From positions 372,001-436,000 of the forward strand of contig NC_017167.1 of the NCBI RefSeq assembly GCF_000219875.1: a stretch of DNA of 64,000 nt, given 5' to 3'. Both the position numbers and the translations under genes were made by a program. How positions within the stretch are numbered: the first letter of the stretch is position 1; each line of letters begins with the position of its first letter. The DNA comes from Alicyclobacillus acidocaldarius subsp. acidocaldarius Tc-4-1 (GTDB lineage: Bacteria; Bacillota; Bacilli; Alicyclobacillales; Alicyclobacillaceae). Below are positions 44,592-52,719 of the stretch, piece by piece. The notes below the pieces were generated by a model. It saw only the letters and a list, made by a program, of their open reading frames with translations, ran no database searches and was not told where the DNA came from.

Positions 44592-45363
44592 TTGAGAACG
44601 TGTAGCGCACGGTTGGCGCAGCGCGCGGGAATGACGCTCATTGAGGTGCTCGTGGCGATTACGATTACAGCCATTGTGATGGGCGGGCTGATCACTTCAA
44701 TTTGGCAAATTTCCCTTCGTGCACAACGTCTTACAGCGGCGAATCAAGCCATGGAGTCCGTCCTGACGGTGAACCACATGCTGACGCGCATGATTGGATC
44801 GTCTAGTTATGTTGAAATCACGTATGATGCCTCGAGCGGGTTGACGCGCCTCTGGTTATTCCGCGGGGGCGTACCTTCGGCTTCCGCCGTCTTGCCATCG
44901 CAGCCATGGATGTATAACTCTTCGACCAGGCTGGCTTTCGGCATGAGCGGCTTAGCGAACGTATCCGCGACACCTCCCGCTATCTACAATGCTAACTGCT
45001 ATTATTTGATCGAGTTTGTACCAAACGCAACCACTGGGTCGAACAACGTGTATGCCATGCCCGCGACCCAATCCGTCGTCCCCGCCTCCGCTGCCGAGTC
45101 AGCCACTGGCTCAGAACGTGAACGTCACTTGGTACCTGCCTGCATTGTCCGCCGGAACGACCGGATCAGGTTCCATCGCGCAATCCTGGTTACAGTCCGC
45201 TTCGAACTTGTTTTACAACGGATCCGGTGCCGGTTCATCGGGAACGACCAGTCTATTTGTCAATAGCATCATTCTGAAATTATCCTCTACATATATCGCG
45301 CCTAGCGGGCAAACGGCGACTTACGCGCTCACCGCAGGTTACCACGATGCGGAGGTGGGCTGA
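44592..45363 (+). pseudogene. Pseudopilin (PilW/GspJ-like), frameshifted
   Basis: TTG 44592 follows GAAGGGGGTG. The leader ends QRAG, then MTLIEVLVAITITAIVMGGLITSIWQIS, a GspJ/PilW-like prepilin start. The first frame is sensible to about residue 165 (YYLIEFVPNATTGSNNVYAMPATQSVVP). The expected continuation (PPLPSQPLAQNVNVTWYLP... ending TAGYHDAEVG at 45363) is in the next frame. The break is in the C-rich GTCGTCCCCGCC around 45078-45095, consistent with a one-base insertion. Unshifted, translation ends at 45266 in unrelated sequence. Confidence 0.82.
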
Positions 45364-45365
45364 GC

Positions 45366-46268
45366 ATGTTTGCGAGAGGTTTAGGCGGGCGGGGCCCAGT
45401 AGCACTGCACTCACCACGTCCGCGTAGCTTCCGCTCTCGGGGATTTTCCCTTCTCTGGTCAATGGTCCTTGTTGTGCTTCTGGCGACCATCGTGACCACG
45501 CTCCTCGTATGGAGCCGTTATACCCTGCGGGTAGGCGGGTTTACGCAGATTCAGGACACCCAGCAAGCTATGGCGAATCGGGCGAACCTTGAGCAGACGG
45601 CCCTGAATGCGGTGAATTCCGTCAGTCTGCAGGCGTCCGTGCCCATCTCCGTGAGTCAATCTCTAGTGCCCACGGTGACGGGCGTGAACACAAGTCAATT
45701 GCAATCGACGCTGACGAATACAGTGTTTCCTGCCTTGCAGAAGCAAGGTTTGACGGTTAAATCGTATTCCCTGTACACGACGCCGGCTTCAGCCGTGTTG
45801 CAGACACAGCTGTCCCAAGTCCAGTCTGTTTTGAATGCCGCCGTTAACTCTCTGAATGTCATCTTGCAAACCGTGGTGAACGATGCCGTTCGATTGGACT
45901 TCTCGGGGGCGATTTCGGCTCTGAACGCGTCTTTTACCGCGATTCAAAATGTCCTGTTTTTGAACATGATTGCTAGTGCCTTGAACGCCGTTGTATCGAC
46001 GACATCGGGTGTCCAAATCCCGCACGCCATCGTGGACGTGGCAAGTGCCACCGGCAACACCATCGTCTTGGATATCTCGTACGCCTTTCAGGAATACGGC
46101 CCAAAGTCCATGCCTCTCACGCCAGCGAACGCCTTATCCCTCTTGACCAGCGTCCAGGGAATCGGAACTTTCGTTTCATCCATCCCTGCCTTGTTGGGCT
46201 CGCTCATCACCGGATCGCAGCTCATCATTCCACTGCCCGACTGGGCACTCCAGGTGGCCGTCGTGTAG
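45366..46268 (+). CDS. PilX-like pilus assembly protein
   Basis: A 300-residue protein with a prepilin-like N-terminus: SRG then FSLLWSMVLVVLLATIVTTLLVWSRY. The usual Glu at +5 is replaced by Trp, as can occur in PilX/GspK-class minor components. The remainder is Ser/Val/Gln-rich, with repeats of helical NAAVNSLNVILQ-type sequence and no motif I recognise. ATG 45366 lies two bases after the preceding stop, with GGAGGTG upstream. It is intact. Confidence 0.7.
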   Translation: MFARGLGGRGPVALHSPRPRSFRSRGFSLLWSMVLVVLLATIVTTLLVWSRYTLRVGGFTQIQDTQQAMANRANLEQTALNAVNSVSLQASVPISVSQSLVPTVTGVNTSQLQSTLTNTVFPALQKQGLTVKSYSLYTTPASAVLQTQLSQVQSVLNAAVNSLNVILQTVVNDAVRLDFSGAISALNASFTAIQNVLFLNMIASALNAVVSTTSGVQIPHAIVDVASATGNTIVLDISYAFQEYGPKSMPLTPANALSLLTSVQGIGTFVSSIPALLGSLITGSQLIIPLPDWALQVAVV

Positions 46269-46319
46269 CGACAGTCCGTCTGCCGTAAGCTCCGCGGGAG
46301 CATTGAAAGGAGTTCGAGC

Positions 46320-47288
46320 ATGCTGCTTCGTCTCACCACGTCATCGCGTTCCCCCTCGGTTGGTGTGGAGATCTGCGACGCAGGTCTGCGCATCGCGGAG
46401 GTGGAACCCGGAAAGCCTCTTCGCGTATCGCGGCTCGAAACCGCGCCTTGGGATCTTTCTCAAACGGTGCGCGATCCGTATCCCACGTTCGCGCTGGCGC
46501 CTATCTTGTCGCACGCATTTGACGCCAATCGGCGTAAAAAGTTGACTGTCCACGTCGCACTGCCTTCAAGGTTCACCGTGATCCGCCAGCTCACGCTTCC
46601 GGCGGTGGGTGAGAAAGAGCTCCAAAGTGCTATCGAACTTCAAATCCAGCACAACATTCACCTGCCGTTTGACGAGGCGGCCTACGATTACGTGCGCTGC
46701 GATCCGCCCGAGGACGAGGCCGACAGCGTCAGCGTGCTGCTCGTCGCAGCGGACAAGTCGCGCGTCAACGATGTCATCCAGGGGTTTCGAGCTGTCGGTA
46801 TGCGTCCGAAGACCATCGACATTCACGCGCTAGCACTGTATCGCTTGATTCGGCGCTTTCGTCCGGACCTGCCCCAGAACTTTCTGTTGTTGGAGACCAG
46901 CGAGGATACCGTGGACCTGCACGTCTTTCACGATGGTTTGCTCTATCTCACGCGCCAAGTTCCGGTCGCACTTGCGCCCACGTCCGACGTTCCAGCCTTC
47001 GACTATGTGAGTCAGTTTGACGTCGAGATCGAGCGCACGCTGAACTTCTTTATGTACACGTTGAATCAGCGCGAGGCGGGGTTTGAGCGGGTTTTCGTCA
47101 CGCTGCCGCGCGACGTGGACGCGTCCGAACACCTGCAGGCTCTTGAGGAGCGCATCGGTATGCCGTGCGAAGTCTTGCCGCTGGCGGAAATGATTCGGCG
47201 CAACTGCGAAATCGGGCCCGAGGCACATCGGATGCCAGATCTCGCGGATTACGCAGCGGCCATCGGGCTCGCGCTGAGGGGGGTGTGA
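46320..47288 (+). CDS. pilM: Type IV pilus assembly protein PilM
   Basis: An actin-like ATPase of 322 residues that links the cytoplasmic motor complex to PilN. ATG 46320 has GAAAGGAG upstream. It has SVGVEICDAGLRIAEVEPG (phosphate-1-like), VALPSRFTVIRQLTLPAVGEKELQSAIELQIQHNIHLPFDEAAYDYV (the PilM domain), VLLVAADKSRVNDVIQGFRAVGMRPKTIDIHALALYR, and FLLLETSEDTVDLHVFHDGLLYLTRQVPV. The next gene, pilN, begins four bases later. It is intact. Confidence 0.88.
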   Translation: MLLRLTTSSRSPSVGVEICDAGLRIAEVEPGKPLRVSRLETAPWDLSQTVRDPYPTFALAPILSHAFDANRRKKLTVHVALPSRFTVIRQLTLPAVGEKELQSAIELQIQHNIHLPFDEAAYDYVRCDPPEDEADSVSVLLVAADKSRVNDVIQGFRAVGMRPKTIDIHALALYRLIRRFRPDLPQNFLLLETSEDTVDLHVFHDGLLYLTRQVPVALAPTSDVPAFDYVSQFDVEIERTLNFFMYTLNQREAGFERVFVTLPRDVDASEHLQALEERIGMPCEVLPLAEMIRRNCEIGPEAHRMPDLADYAAAIGLALRGV

Positions 47289-47292
47289 CGCG

Positions 47293-47901
47293 GTGGACAT
47301 CAACCTTATGCCCAAGCCCGTCAGTCGATCCGTCCGCATGCGCACGCCGGTGCGCGGCCGGTGGCCGTGGATGGTCATAGGAAGTGGTGTGGCTGTCGTG
47401 TGTATCGCCGCAATTGTGGTGTCTCATCTCGCGGTGGCGCGGTCGGCGGCATCTCTGAATCAGCTCCAGCAGCAGGTTCAGCTTTTGCAGGCGCAGACGA
47501 AATCCGTCTCGACGAGCCAATCCGCGCAAGAGGAGACGGCGGCGCGGCAGATCGTCCAGTCGAGCGTGCGGTACGACGTGATTCTGAAAGATCTCGCGCA
47601 TGATCTCTCGCCTTCCACCACAGTCGATTCGATGCAGCAGGCCGGCACCACCCTGACGCTCGCCGGGCGCACCAACAGCGTCGCCAGCGTGGCGGCGTTC
47701 GAAGCAGCGGTTTCGCGTGAACCGTTCACGTTAAGTGCGTTCTTTACGGCAGCGGCTCTGCAGGGCAGCGGCTCCAACGTGCCGGGCTCCAGCCAGATGG
47801 CGCTGGGGCACGCCATCGTCGCGGGGGCAAGCGGATCATCCAATTATCGCTACGATTACACGCTGACGGTGGTTCTGAAGTCAGGAGGTGGGGCCCCTTG
47901 A
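47293..47901 (+). CDS. pilN: Type IV pilus assembly protein PilN
   Basis: A bitopic protein of 202 residues starting with GTG 47293. The N-terminal VDINLMPKP is the PilN motif (INLLP-like) that binds the PilM groove. One TM follows (MVIGSGVAVVCIAAIVVSHLAVA), then coiled coil (LNQLQQQVQLLQAQTKSV) and a ferredoxin-like periplasmic domain (LHDLSPSTTVDSMQQAGTTLTLAGRTNS). Its TGA overlaps the TTG of pilO. Confidence 0.88.
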   Translation: MDINLMPKPVSRSVRMRTPVRGRWPWMVIGSGVAVVCIAAIVVSHLAVARSAASLNQLQQQVQLLQAQTKSVSTSQSAQEETAARQIVQSSVRYDVILKDLAHDLSPSTTVDSMQQAGTTLTLAGRTNSVASVAAFEAAVSREPFTLSAFFTAAALQGSGSNVPGSSQMALGHAIVAGASGSSNYRYDYTLTVVLKSGGGAP

Positions 47902-48488
47902 AGCTGACCCTGTCGAGATCGCTCTCGCAGCGGGACAAGTCTATCCTGCTCGTGCTCGGCGTCGTGGTGGTGCTGTTGCTGGTGTACCTGATTGGCGTAC
48001 GACCGGCTCTTGATCAACTGTCCAACTTGGCGCAGGAGCGGTCGTCTTTGGAGCAGACGCTCGCATCTCTGGGTCAAGTCCATGCGCAGCAACAACAGGT
48101 GGAACAGCAGGGCAAGAACGTGCTCTCCCGTGTCCCTATCGGCCCACACGAGGCGAACGCGCTCGAGGTCATCAATGAGATTGCGCAGAAGGATAAAGTG
48201 ACGCTCGTTTCGGTGGAACTGGGTCAGGGGACGGGATCGACAGGGGCGTCGCCGACGATGCCGTCGGGATCGGGAAGCGCGACGAGTTCGTCCCAGGTGC
48301 AAGGTGGGGCGCTTCCGAGCCTTCAGTACACCATTTCGGCCACAGGCAGCACCTCGGACCTCGAGGCGTTCTTCGCTGATCTCGCCACAGCGCCGCGCCT
48401 GATGACGGTGCAACTGCAGAGCGCCGTGGGGACTGCGAGCGGCGTCACGGCGAACTTTACGCTCACGGCCTACTATCGCAACGGCTGA
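47898..48488 (+). CDS. pilO: Type IV pilus assembly protein PilO
   Basis: A 196-residue PilO/GspM-like protein: TTG 47898 after AGGAGG, one TM (SILLVLGVVVVLLLVYLIGVRPAL), a coiled coil (LSNLAQERSSLEQTLASLGQVHAQQQQVEQQ), then a ferredoxin-like domain (LQYTISATGSTSDLEAFFADLATAPRLMTV). It forms the alignment complex with PilN. It is the last plus-strand gene of the cluster. Confidence 0.87.
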   Translation: MKLTLSRSLSQRDKSILLVLGVVVVLLLVYLIGVRPALDQLSNLAQERSSLEQTLASLGQVHAQQQQVEQQGKNVLSRVPIGPHEANALEVINEIAQKDKVTLVSVELGQGTGSTGASPTMPSGSGSATSSSQVQGGALPSLQYTISATGSTSDLEAFFADLATAPRLMTVQLQSAVGTASGVTANFTLTAYYRNG

Positions 48489-48616
48489 CCATCATCGGCC
48501 GCAGACCGTGGGCTGGGGAAGGATACGAGAGGAGCGCGACGATTTTTACGGGTGCTCGAACTACCCTCGTTGCCGCTTCACGTGGCCAGTGTGACTGCGG
48601 CTTCTCCCCGCGAAAC

Positions 48617-48723
48617 CGCGGGTGCGAACCCGCGCGACTCGGCGTTTGGGCCCTCTGCTCCGTCCCTGCTGCGCCCACCCACGAGAAATCCCCGCTGGTC
48701 CTCGTCAGCGGGGATTTCTCGTG
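48617..48723. terminator. Bidirectional terminator region between pilO and pilT
   Basis: CACGAGAAATCCCCGCTG (48680-48697) pairs perfectly with CAGCGGGGATTTCTCGTG (48706-48723), an 18-base stem with an eight-base loop between convergent genes. A second hairpin, CGCGGGT-GCGA-ACCCGCG (48617-48634), precedes it. T tracts are weak. The rest of the 268-base gap holds no gene. Confidence 0.7.
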
Positions 48724-48756
48724 GATTCGGCCCGCCGCCCGGTCACGGGTCACGGG

Positions 48757-49854
48757 TCACGACTGCTGCGTGAGTTGCGCAGGCTGCCACTGCCGCAGGA
48801 TGGCTGGCGAGATCTTCCCTTGCTGCACCAACTCCCGAATGCTCATCTCCATGGTGATCATGCCGAACTGGCGGCCCGTCTGCATCATGGCGCCAATCTG
48901 GTGTGTCTTGCCGCTGCGGATGAGGTTGGCCACCGCGGGCGTGTTCACGAGCACCTCGAACGAGGCCACGCGCCCGCGCCCGTCGCGCGTGCGATGCAGG
49001 CGCTGCGAGACGACGCCCGCCAAAACGCCCGCGAGCTGGATGCGGATCTGCCCCTGCTGCTCGGGCGGAAACACGTCGATGATGCGCTCCACCGTCTGCA
49101 CCGCGTCTGACGTATGCAGCGTGGCAAACACCAAGTGACCGGTTTCCGACGCCGTGATGGCCGTCGCGATAGTCTCGAGGTCGCGCATCTCGCCGACGAG
49201 CAGGATGTCCGGGTCCTGGCGGAGTGCCGCGCGCAGCGCGGGCGCAAAGCCCGACGTGTCTTGGCCAATCTCGCGCTGGTCGATGATCGACAGCTTGTGC
49301 GTGTGCAAGTACTCAATCGGGTCCTCCAAGGTGATGATGTGCTTGCGCTGGGTCTGGTTGATGGCGTCAAGTACCGCCGCGAGCGTGGTGCTCTTGCCGC
49401 TCCCAGTCGGGCCTGTGACGAGGACCAGCCCGAAGGGCCGGTTCATCAACGATTTGAGCACGCTTGGCAGTCCGAGTTCTTCCATCGTCGGGATGCGCTG
49501 TGGGATGAGCCGTGCCGCGATGCTGATGGAGCCCCGCTGCCGATACGCGTTCACGCGGAAACGCGCCACACCTGGAATGCTGTAGGAAAAGTCGATCTCG
49601 CCCGCCTCCATGAAGCGCTCCCAGCGATCCTCCGAGAGCATTTGGCGAGCGAAGGTCTCGAGATCGATAGGCATGAGCTTGGCACCCATCGGCTCGAGAT
49701 CACCGTGCACGCGATAGGTGACCGGCGCACCCGCTGAGAGATGAACGTCTGAAGCTTCTTTCTCTTTCGCCAAGGCTAAGATCTCGTCGATTTGCACCCT
49801 TGAACCGTTCTGCGATTCATGGACAAATGTCCACTTCTCGCTTCCTGCTTCCAC
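48757..49854 (-). CDS. pilT: Type IV pilus retraction ATPase PilT
   Basis: The retraction motor, 365 residues. It has QIDEILALAKEKEASDVHLSAGAPVTYRVHGDL, RFRVNAYRQRGSISIAARLIP, Walker A GPTGSGKSTTLA, ITLEDPIEYLH, Walker B LLVGEMRDLETIATAITASETGH, the His box FATLHTSDAVQTVERIID, and the AIRNLIR-like VANLIRSGKTHQI. The start is GTG 49854 (VEAGSEKW), supported by reconstructing the site before the IS607 insertion: AAGGAGG at 51634-51640 would lie about four bases upstream of it. As it stands the ribosome site is displaced by about 1.8 kb; GTG 49797 is a weaker internal alternative. The coding part is intact. Confidence 0.92.
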   Translation of the reverse strand: MEAGSEKWTFVHESQNGSRVQIDEILALAKEKEASDVHLSAGAPVTYRVHGDLEPMGAKLMPIDLETFARQMLSEDRWERFMEAGEIDFSYSIPGVARFRVNAYRQRGSISIAARLIPQRIPTMEELGLPSVLKSLMNRPFGLVLVTGPTGSGKSTTLAAVLDAINQTQRKHIITLEDPIEYLHTHKLSIIDQREIGQDTSGFAPALRAALRQDPDILLVGEMRDLETIATAITASETGHLVFATLHTSDAVQTVERIIDVFPPEQQGQIRIQLAGVLAGVVSQRLHRTRDGRGRVASFEVLVNTPAVANLIRSGKTHQIGAMMQTGRQFGMITMEMSIRELVQQGKISPAILRQWQPAQLTQQS

Positions 49855-49863
49855 GACCCATGA

Positions 49864-51015
49864 CTAGCAGCCCAAGGCCGCCCCGCCAGAGGGATCTCCA
49901 CAGGCGTCACTTCCCGCGGAACTCGCGGTACTGATTCTCAAAAGATTTTTCGCTGCGTTGATGTCGCGGTCATGCCGCGTGCTGCACGCCGGGCACGTCC
50001 ACTCCCGTGCCGACAATGGCAGCTCGCTTATCACGTACCCGCACGCCGAGCACGTCTTGCTGCTCGCGTAAAACCGGGGTGCCACGATGAGTTCCGAGCC
50101 GTACCACGTACACTTGTACGTTAGCATTCGTCGAAACTCGCCAAAACCCACGTCCGAAATGGCTCGTGCTAACGCTCGATTCTGCACCATGCCTCGCACA
50201 TGCAGGTCTTCGATGACGATCACTCGCTTGGTTTTCGCGAGCTCCGTCGTCACCTTGTGCAAAAAGTCCTGCCGTATGTTGCGGATCTTCCGGTGCAGCC
50301 GGGCAAGCGCCAGCGCCGACTTCCGCCGATTTCGCGAGCCTGGTTTCTTTCGACTATGCCGCTTCGACAGCCGCCTTAAGCGGCGAAGGTATCGGGCGAG
50401 CGGCTTTGGCGCCTCGATTTTCGTCCCGTCGGACAATGTGATAAACCACGAGACCCCCAAATCCACACCCACCGGCTCGCCCGAAGGTGGAACAGGGTCC
50501 GGAATCTCCGTTTCTGCCGACAAACTCACATACCAACGGTCCGCCTCCCGCTTGACCGTCGCCGACAGGATTCGGCCTTCGACATGCGGTTTCTCTTTCA
50601 GCCGAATCCGCCCGAGCCGAGGCAGTCGTATAGCGTTGTCCAAGACGCGAATCGAACCCGTCAGGCGAAATGAATCGTCGCGCCCTTTTTTCTTGAAGCG
50701 AGGGAATCCGACCCTGCGTCCCTCCTTCAACCCGCGAAAAAAGTGTTGAAACGCGCGATCCAAGTCCCGCAACGCTTCCTGCGGGGCGCATTTGGAGACC
50801 TCGTACATCCACGGGAAGTCGGTTTTCTTCAGGCGGTTGAGTTCCCGGTGCTGTTCGATGGCGTTCGTGCTTTGCCCCGTCTCTTCATAGAGCGCGATGC
50901 GTCGAGCAAGCCCCCAATTGTACGCAAATCGGGCCGCACCTGCGTGCTTGGCAAGCAGGTTCCGTTGCATCCGATTCGGCGCCAACTCATACCGATACGC
51001 CCGATGAATCTTCAT
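49864..51015 (-). CDS. tnpB: TnpB, RNA-guided endonuclease of IS607 element
   Basis: A 383-residue OrfB/TnpB with an intact RuvC nuclease: VGVDLGV (Asp185), VIVIEDLHV (Glu269), and HDRDINAAKN (Asp351). The zinc ribbon is CSACGY...CPAC (322/325/341/344). It begins MKIHRAYRYELAPNRMQRNLLAKHAGAARFAYNWGL, with the basic wedge domain typical of the group. The C-terminal codons (SAGSDACGDPSGGAALGC) are where the omega RNA scaffold is expected to overlap. TnpB cuts DNA matching the guide located just beyond the element end, here the pilT start. The family favours retention of the element. Confidence 0.93.
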   Translation of the reverse strand: MKIHRAYRYELAPNRMQRNLLAKHAGAARFAYNWGLARRIALYEETGQSTNAIEQHRELNRLKKTDFPWMYEVSKCAPQEALRDLDRAFQHFFRGLKEGRRVGFPRFKKKGRDDSFRLTGSIRVLDNAIRLPRLGRIRLKEKPHVEGRILSATVKREADRWYVSLSAETEIPDPVPPSGEPVGVDLGVSWFITLSDGTKIEAPKPLARYLRRLRRLSKRHSRKKPGSRNRRKSALALARLHRKIRNIRQDFLHKVTTELAKTKRVIVIEDLHVRGMVQNRALARAISDVGFGEFRRMLTYKCTWYGSELIVAPRFYASSKTCSACGYVISELPLSAREWTCPACSTRHDRDINAAKNLLRISTASSAGSDACGDPSGGAALGC

Positions 51016-51574
51016 GCTCGAGAACCTCCAAAGCGCGCTTGGCGCGGTGACGAGCGGAACGTCGCCCGTACAACCGCGCGCAAAACGACGTGAGGACTTC
51101 GATCATGTCTTGCACCAAGTCGTCCTTGACCTCACCTGGCTCCACGACGAGGATTCGTCGGCCCTGAGCCGCCAAAGCCGCCTCGACGTATTCAAACCCG
51201 AACCGCATGAGCCGATCTCGATGCTCCACCACAATCGTATGGGCATCTGGATTGGACAGTAGTTTCATGAGCTTCGGTCGATGCCCGTTGAGCCCCGAGC
51301 CGATTTCCGTGACCGCCTTGACCACGACAAGCCTCTGTTCCGTTGCAAATTCCATGAGTCGTGCGATTTGGCGATCCAAATCGGCTTTTTGATCGGCGCT
51401 TGACACGCGCGCATACAAGGCCACGGCATTCGTCGTGGAAGGCTCGGTTTCGTGGACGAGGATGGTACCCGAAGGAGTTTGTTCAAAAGGCACGGGCATC
51501 CGGCCTTCTTTGACCCAACGCCAGGCGGTCTTGTACGTGATGCCATTCTTTTTTGCCTAATCACTGAGTTTCAT
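50987..51574 (-). pseudogene. tnpA: IS607 serine recombinase TnpA with amber codon 6
   Basis: Read from ATG 51574, the frame is MKLSD, TAG (51557-51559), then AKKNGITYKTAWRWVKEGRMPVPFEQ and on to the serine recombinase domain (VALYARVSSADQKADLDRQIARL with catalytic Ser; VVEHRDRLMRFGFEYVEAAL). The stop replaces the Tyr expected in the MerR-like helix-turn-helix (KLSDYAKK). A shorter product from ATG 51499 keeps the catalytic domain but lacks the DNA-binding helix. It overlaps tnpB by 29 bases. Confidence 0.82.
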
Positions 51575-51755
51575 AGAAACAAAATACACTAAATGTACAT
51601 GATTGTCCATCATTCAGTGAGCAGTTCTCAACCCCTCCTTGAATCGGCGACGTCGCCACTCACCTGGGTGTCGCGGCGCGGCGGGGTGAAGCGCGGTACC
51701 CTGCATCGCCATTGGCGTGAGTGTTGCATGGCCGCATCTTCCCGCTGCGCAGGCG

Positions 51756-52541
51756 TCACGGCCCGAGCCCCGTTAGGCGCGCGTACCAATGCCACAGGTC
51801 TGGTCCCACAAACGCGCATGTGGCCGCGGCCAGCGCCAGAAACGGCGCAAACGGGATGGGCTGCTGGGGCTTGACGCGCCCCGCGAGCCGCAGGGGCAAT
51901 GCGGCCAGCATGCCGTAGATGGCGGCCAGCACGAACGTCATCACCATGTAGCCCGGACCGAGCATGGCCCCAATTCCGAGGTTCAGCTTCGCGTCACCCA
52001 TCCCCATCTTTCCGCCCGTCACAAAGTGAATGGCCGCCACGATGACGTACCCCACCGCGGCGCCGGCAGCCGCCAAGAGCCACGTGCGGACGCCGGTCAG
52101 GCCGCTCCCCAAGAAGAAGATGACGCCCGCCGGGAGCGTCAAGACGTCCGGCAGGATGAGCGACGTGAGATCGCACGCGACAGCCGAGGCGAGATACATC
52201 CAAAACGCCCACCAGACCGCGAGCTTTGCATCGTGACCGCTTGAGGTGGCGGCGGAGAGCGCGTAGGCCGCGCCCGTGGCGAGCTCGATGGCCGGGTAGC
52301 GCCATGAGATGGGAGTTTTGCACGTGCGGCAGCGCCCGCAAAGCACCAGCCACGACAGCACCGGCACCAGTTCCCACGCCGCAAGGTCCCGGCCACAGTT
52401 TGGGCAGTGCGATCCCGGCCAGACCACGCTCTCCCCGCGCGGGAGCCGATAGCCCACGACGTTGGCGAACGATCCGAAGATGAGTCCGTAGATGAAGGCC
52501 AGTGCAATGAAAATCTCGTGGGTTGCGGATTCCTGCGCCAT
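51756..52541 (-). CDS. pilD: Prepilin peptidase (type IV leader peptidase/methylase)
   Basis: A polytopic aspartic protease of 261 residues that cleaves and N-methylates prepilins. ATG 52541 follows AAGGGAG; the frame extends to 52640 without a site. The N-terminal part is ALAFIYGLIFGSFANVVGYRLPRGESVVWPGSHCPNCGRDLAAWELVPVLSWL, with the zinc-binding cytoplasmic loop CPNC...CRTC. The catalytic Asp residues are in ACDLTSLILPD and GGKMGMGDAKL (GxGD). Before the IS607 insertion pilT followed directly on the same strand. It is intact. Confidence 0.92.
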   Translation of the reverse strand: MAQESATHEIFIALAFIYGLIFGSFANVVGYRLPRGESVVWPGSHCPNCGRDLAAWELVPVLSWLVLCGRCRTCKTPISWRYPAIELATGAAYALSAATSSGHDAKLAVWWAFWMYLASAVACDLTSLILPDVLTLPAGVIFFLGSGLTGVRTWLLAAAGAAVGYVIVAAIHFVTGGKMGMGDAKLNLGIGAMLGPGYMVMTFVLAAIYGMLAALPLRLAGRVKPQQPIPFAPFLALAAATCAFVGPDLWHWYARLTGLGP

Positions 52542-52719
52542 TCCGAAACTCCCTTGTGGCACCTCTGGCTGACCTGTGCGCGTCTGGTGATACAAACCAA
52601 TACGCTCTTCCTCGCCCAAATTCCTGCTGAGTCGACGCAAATGGACAAGCTTTTGTGCGTTCCTACCATGACAACTTCGCCCAACTTGGTATGTTGAAGA
52701 GGATGAGCGAGGCGGAGGG

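Larger units (their letters stand above)
49858..51633 (-). mobile_element. IS607-family element (TnpA recombinase + TnpB)
   Basis: Contains overlapping tnpA and tnpB. There are no inverted repeats or target duplication, as expected for this family, which inserts at GG. Collapsing the GG at 51632-51633 onto the GG at 49857-49858 joins AAGGAGG to GTCGTGGAAGC, i.e. a ribosome site to the pilT start. Boundaries are inferred from this join. Confidence 0.78.
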
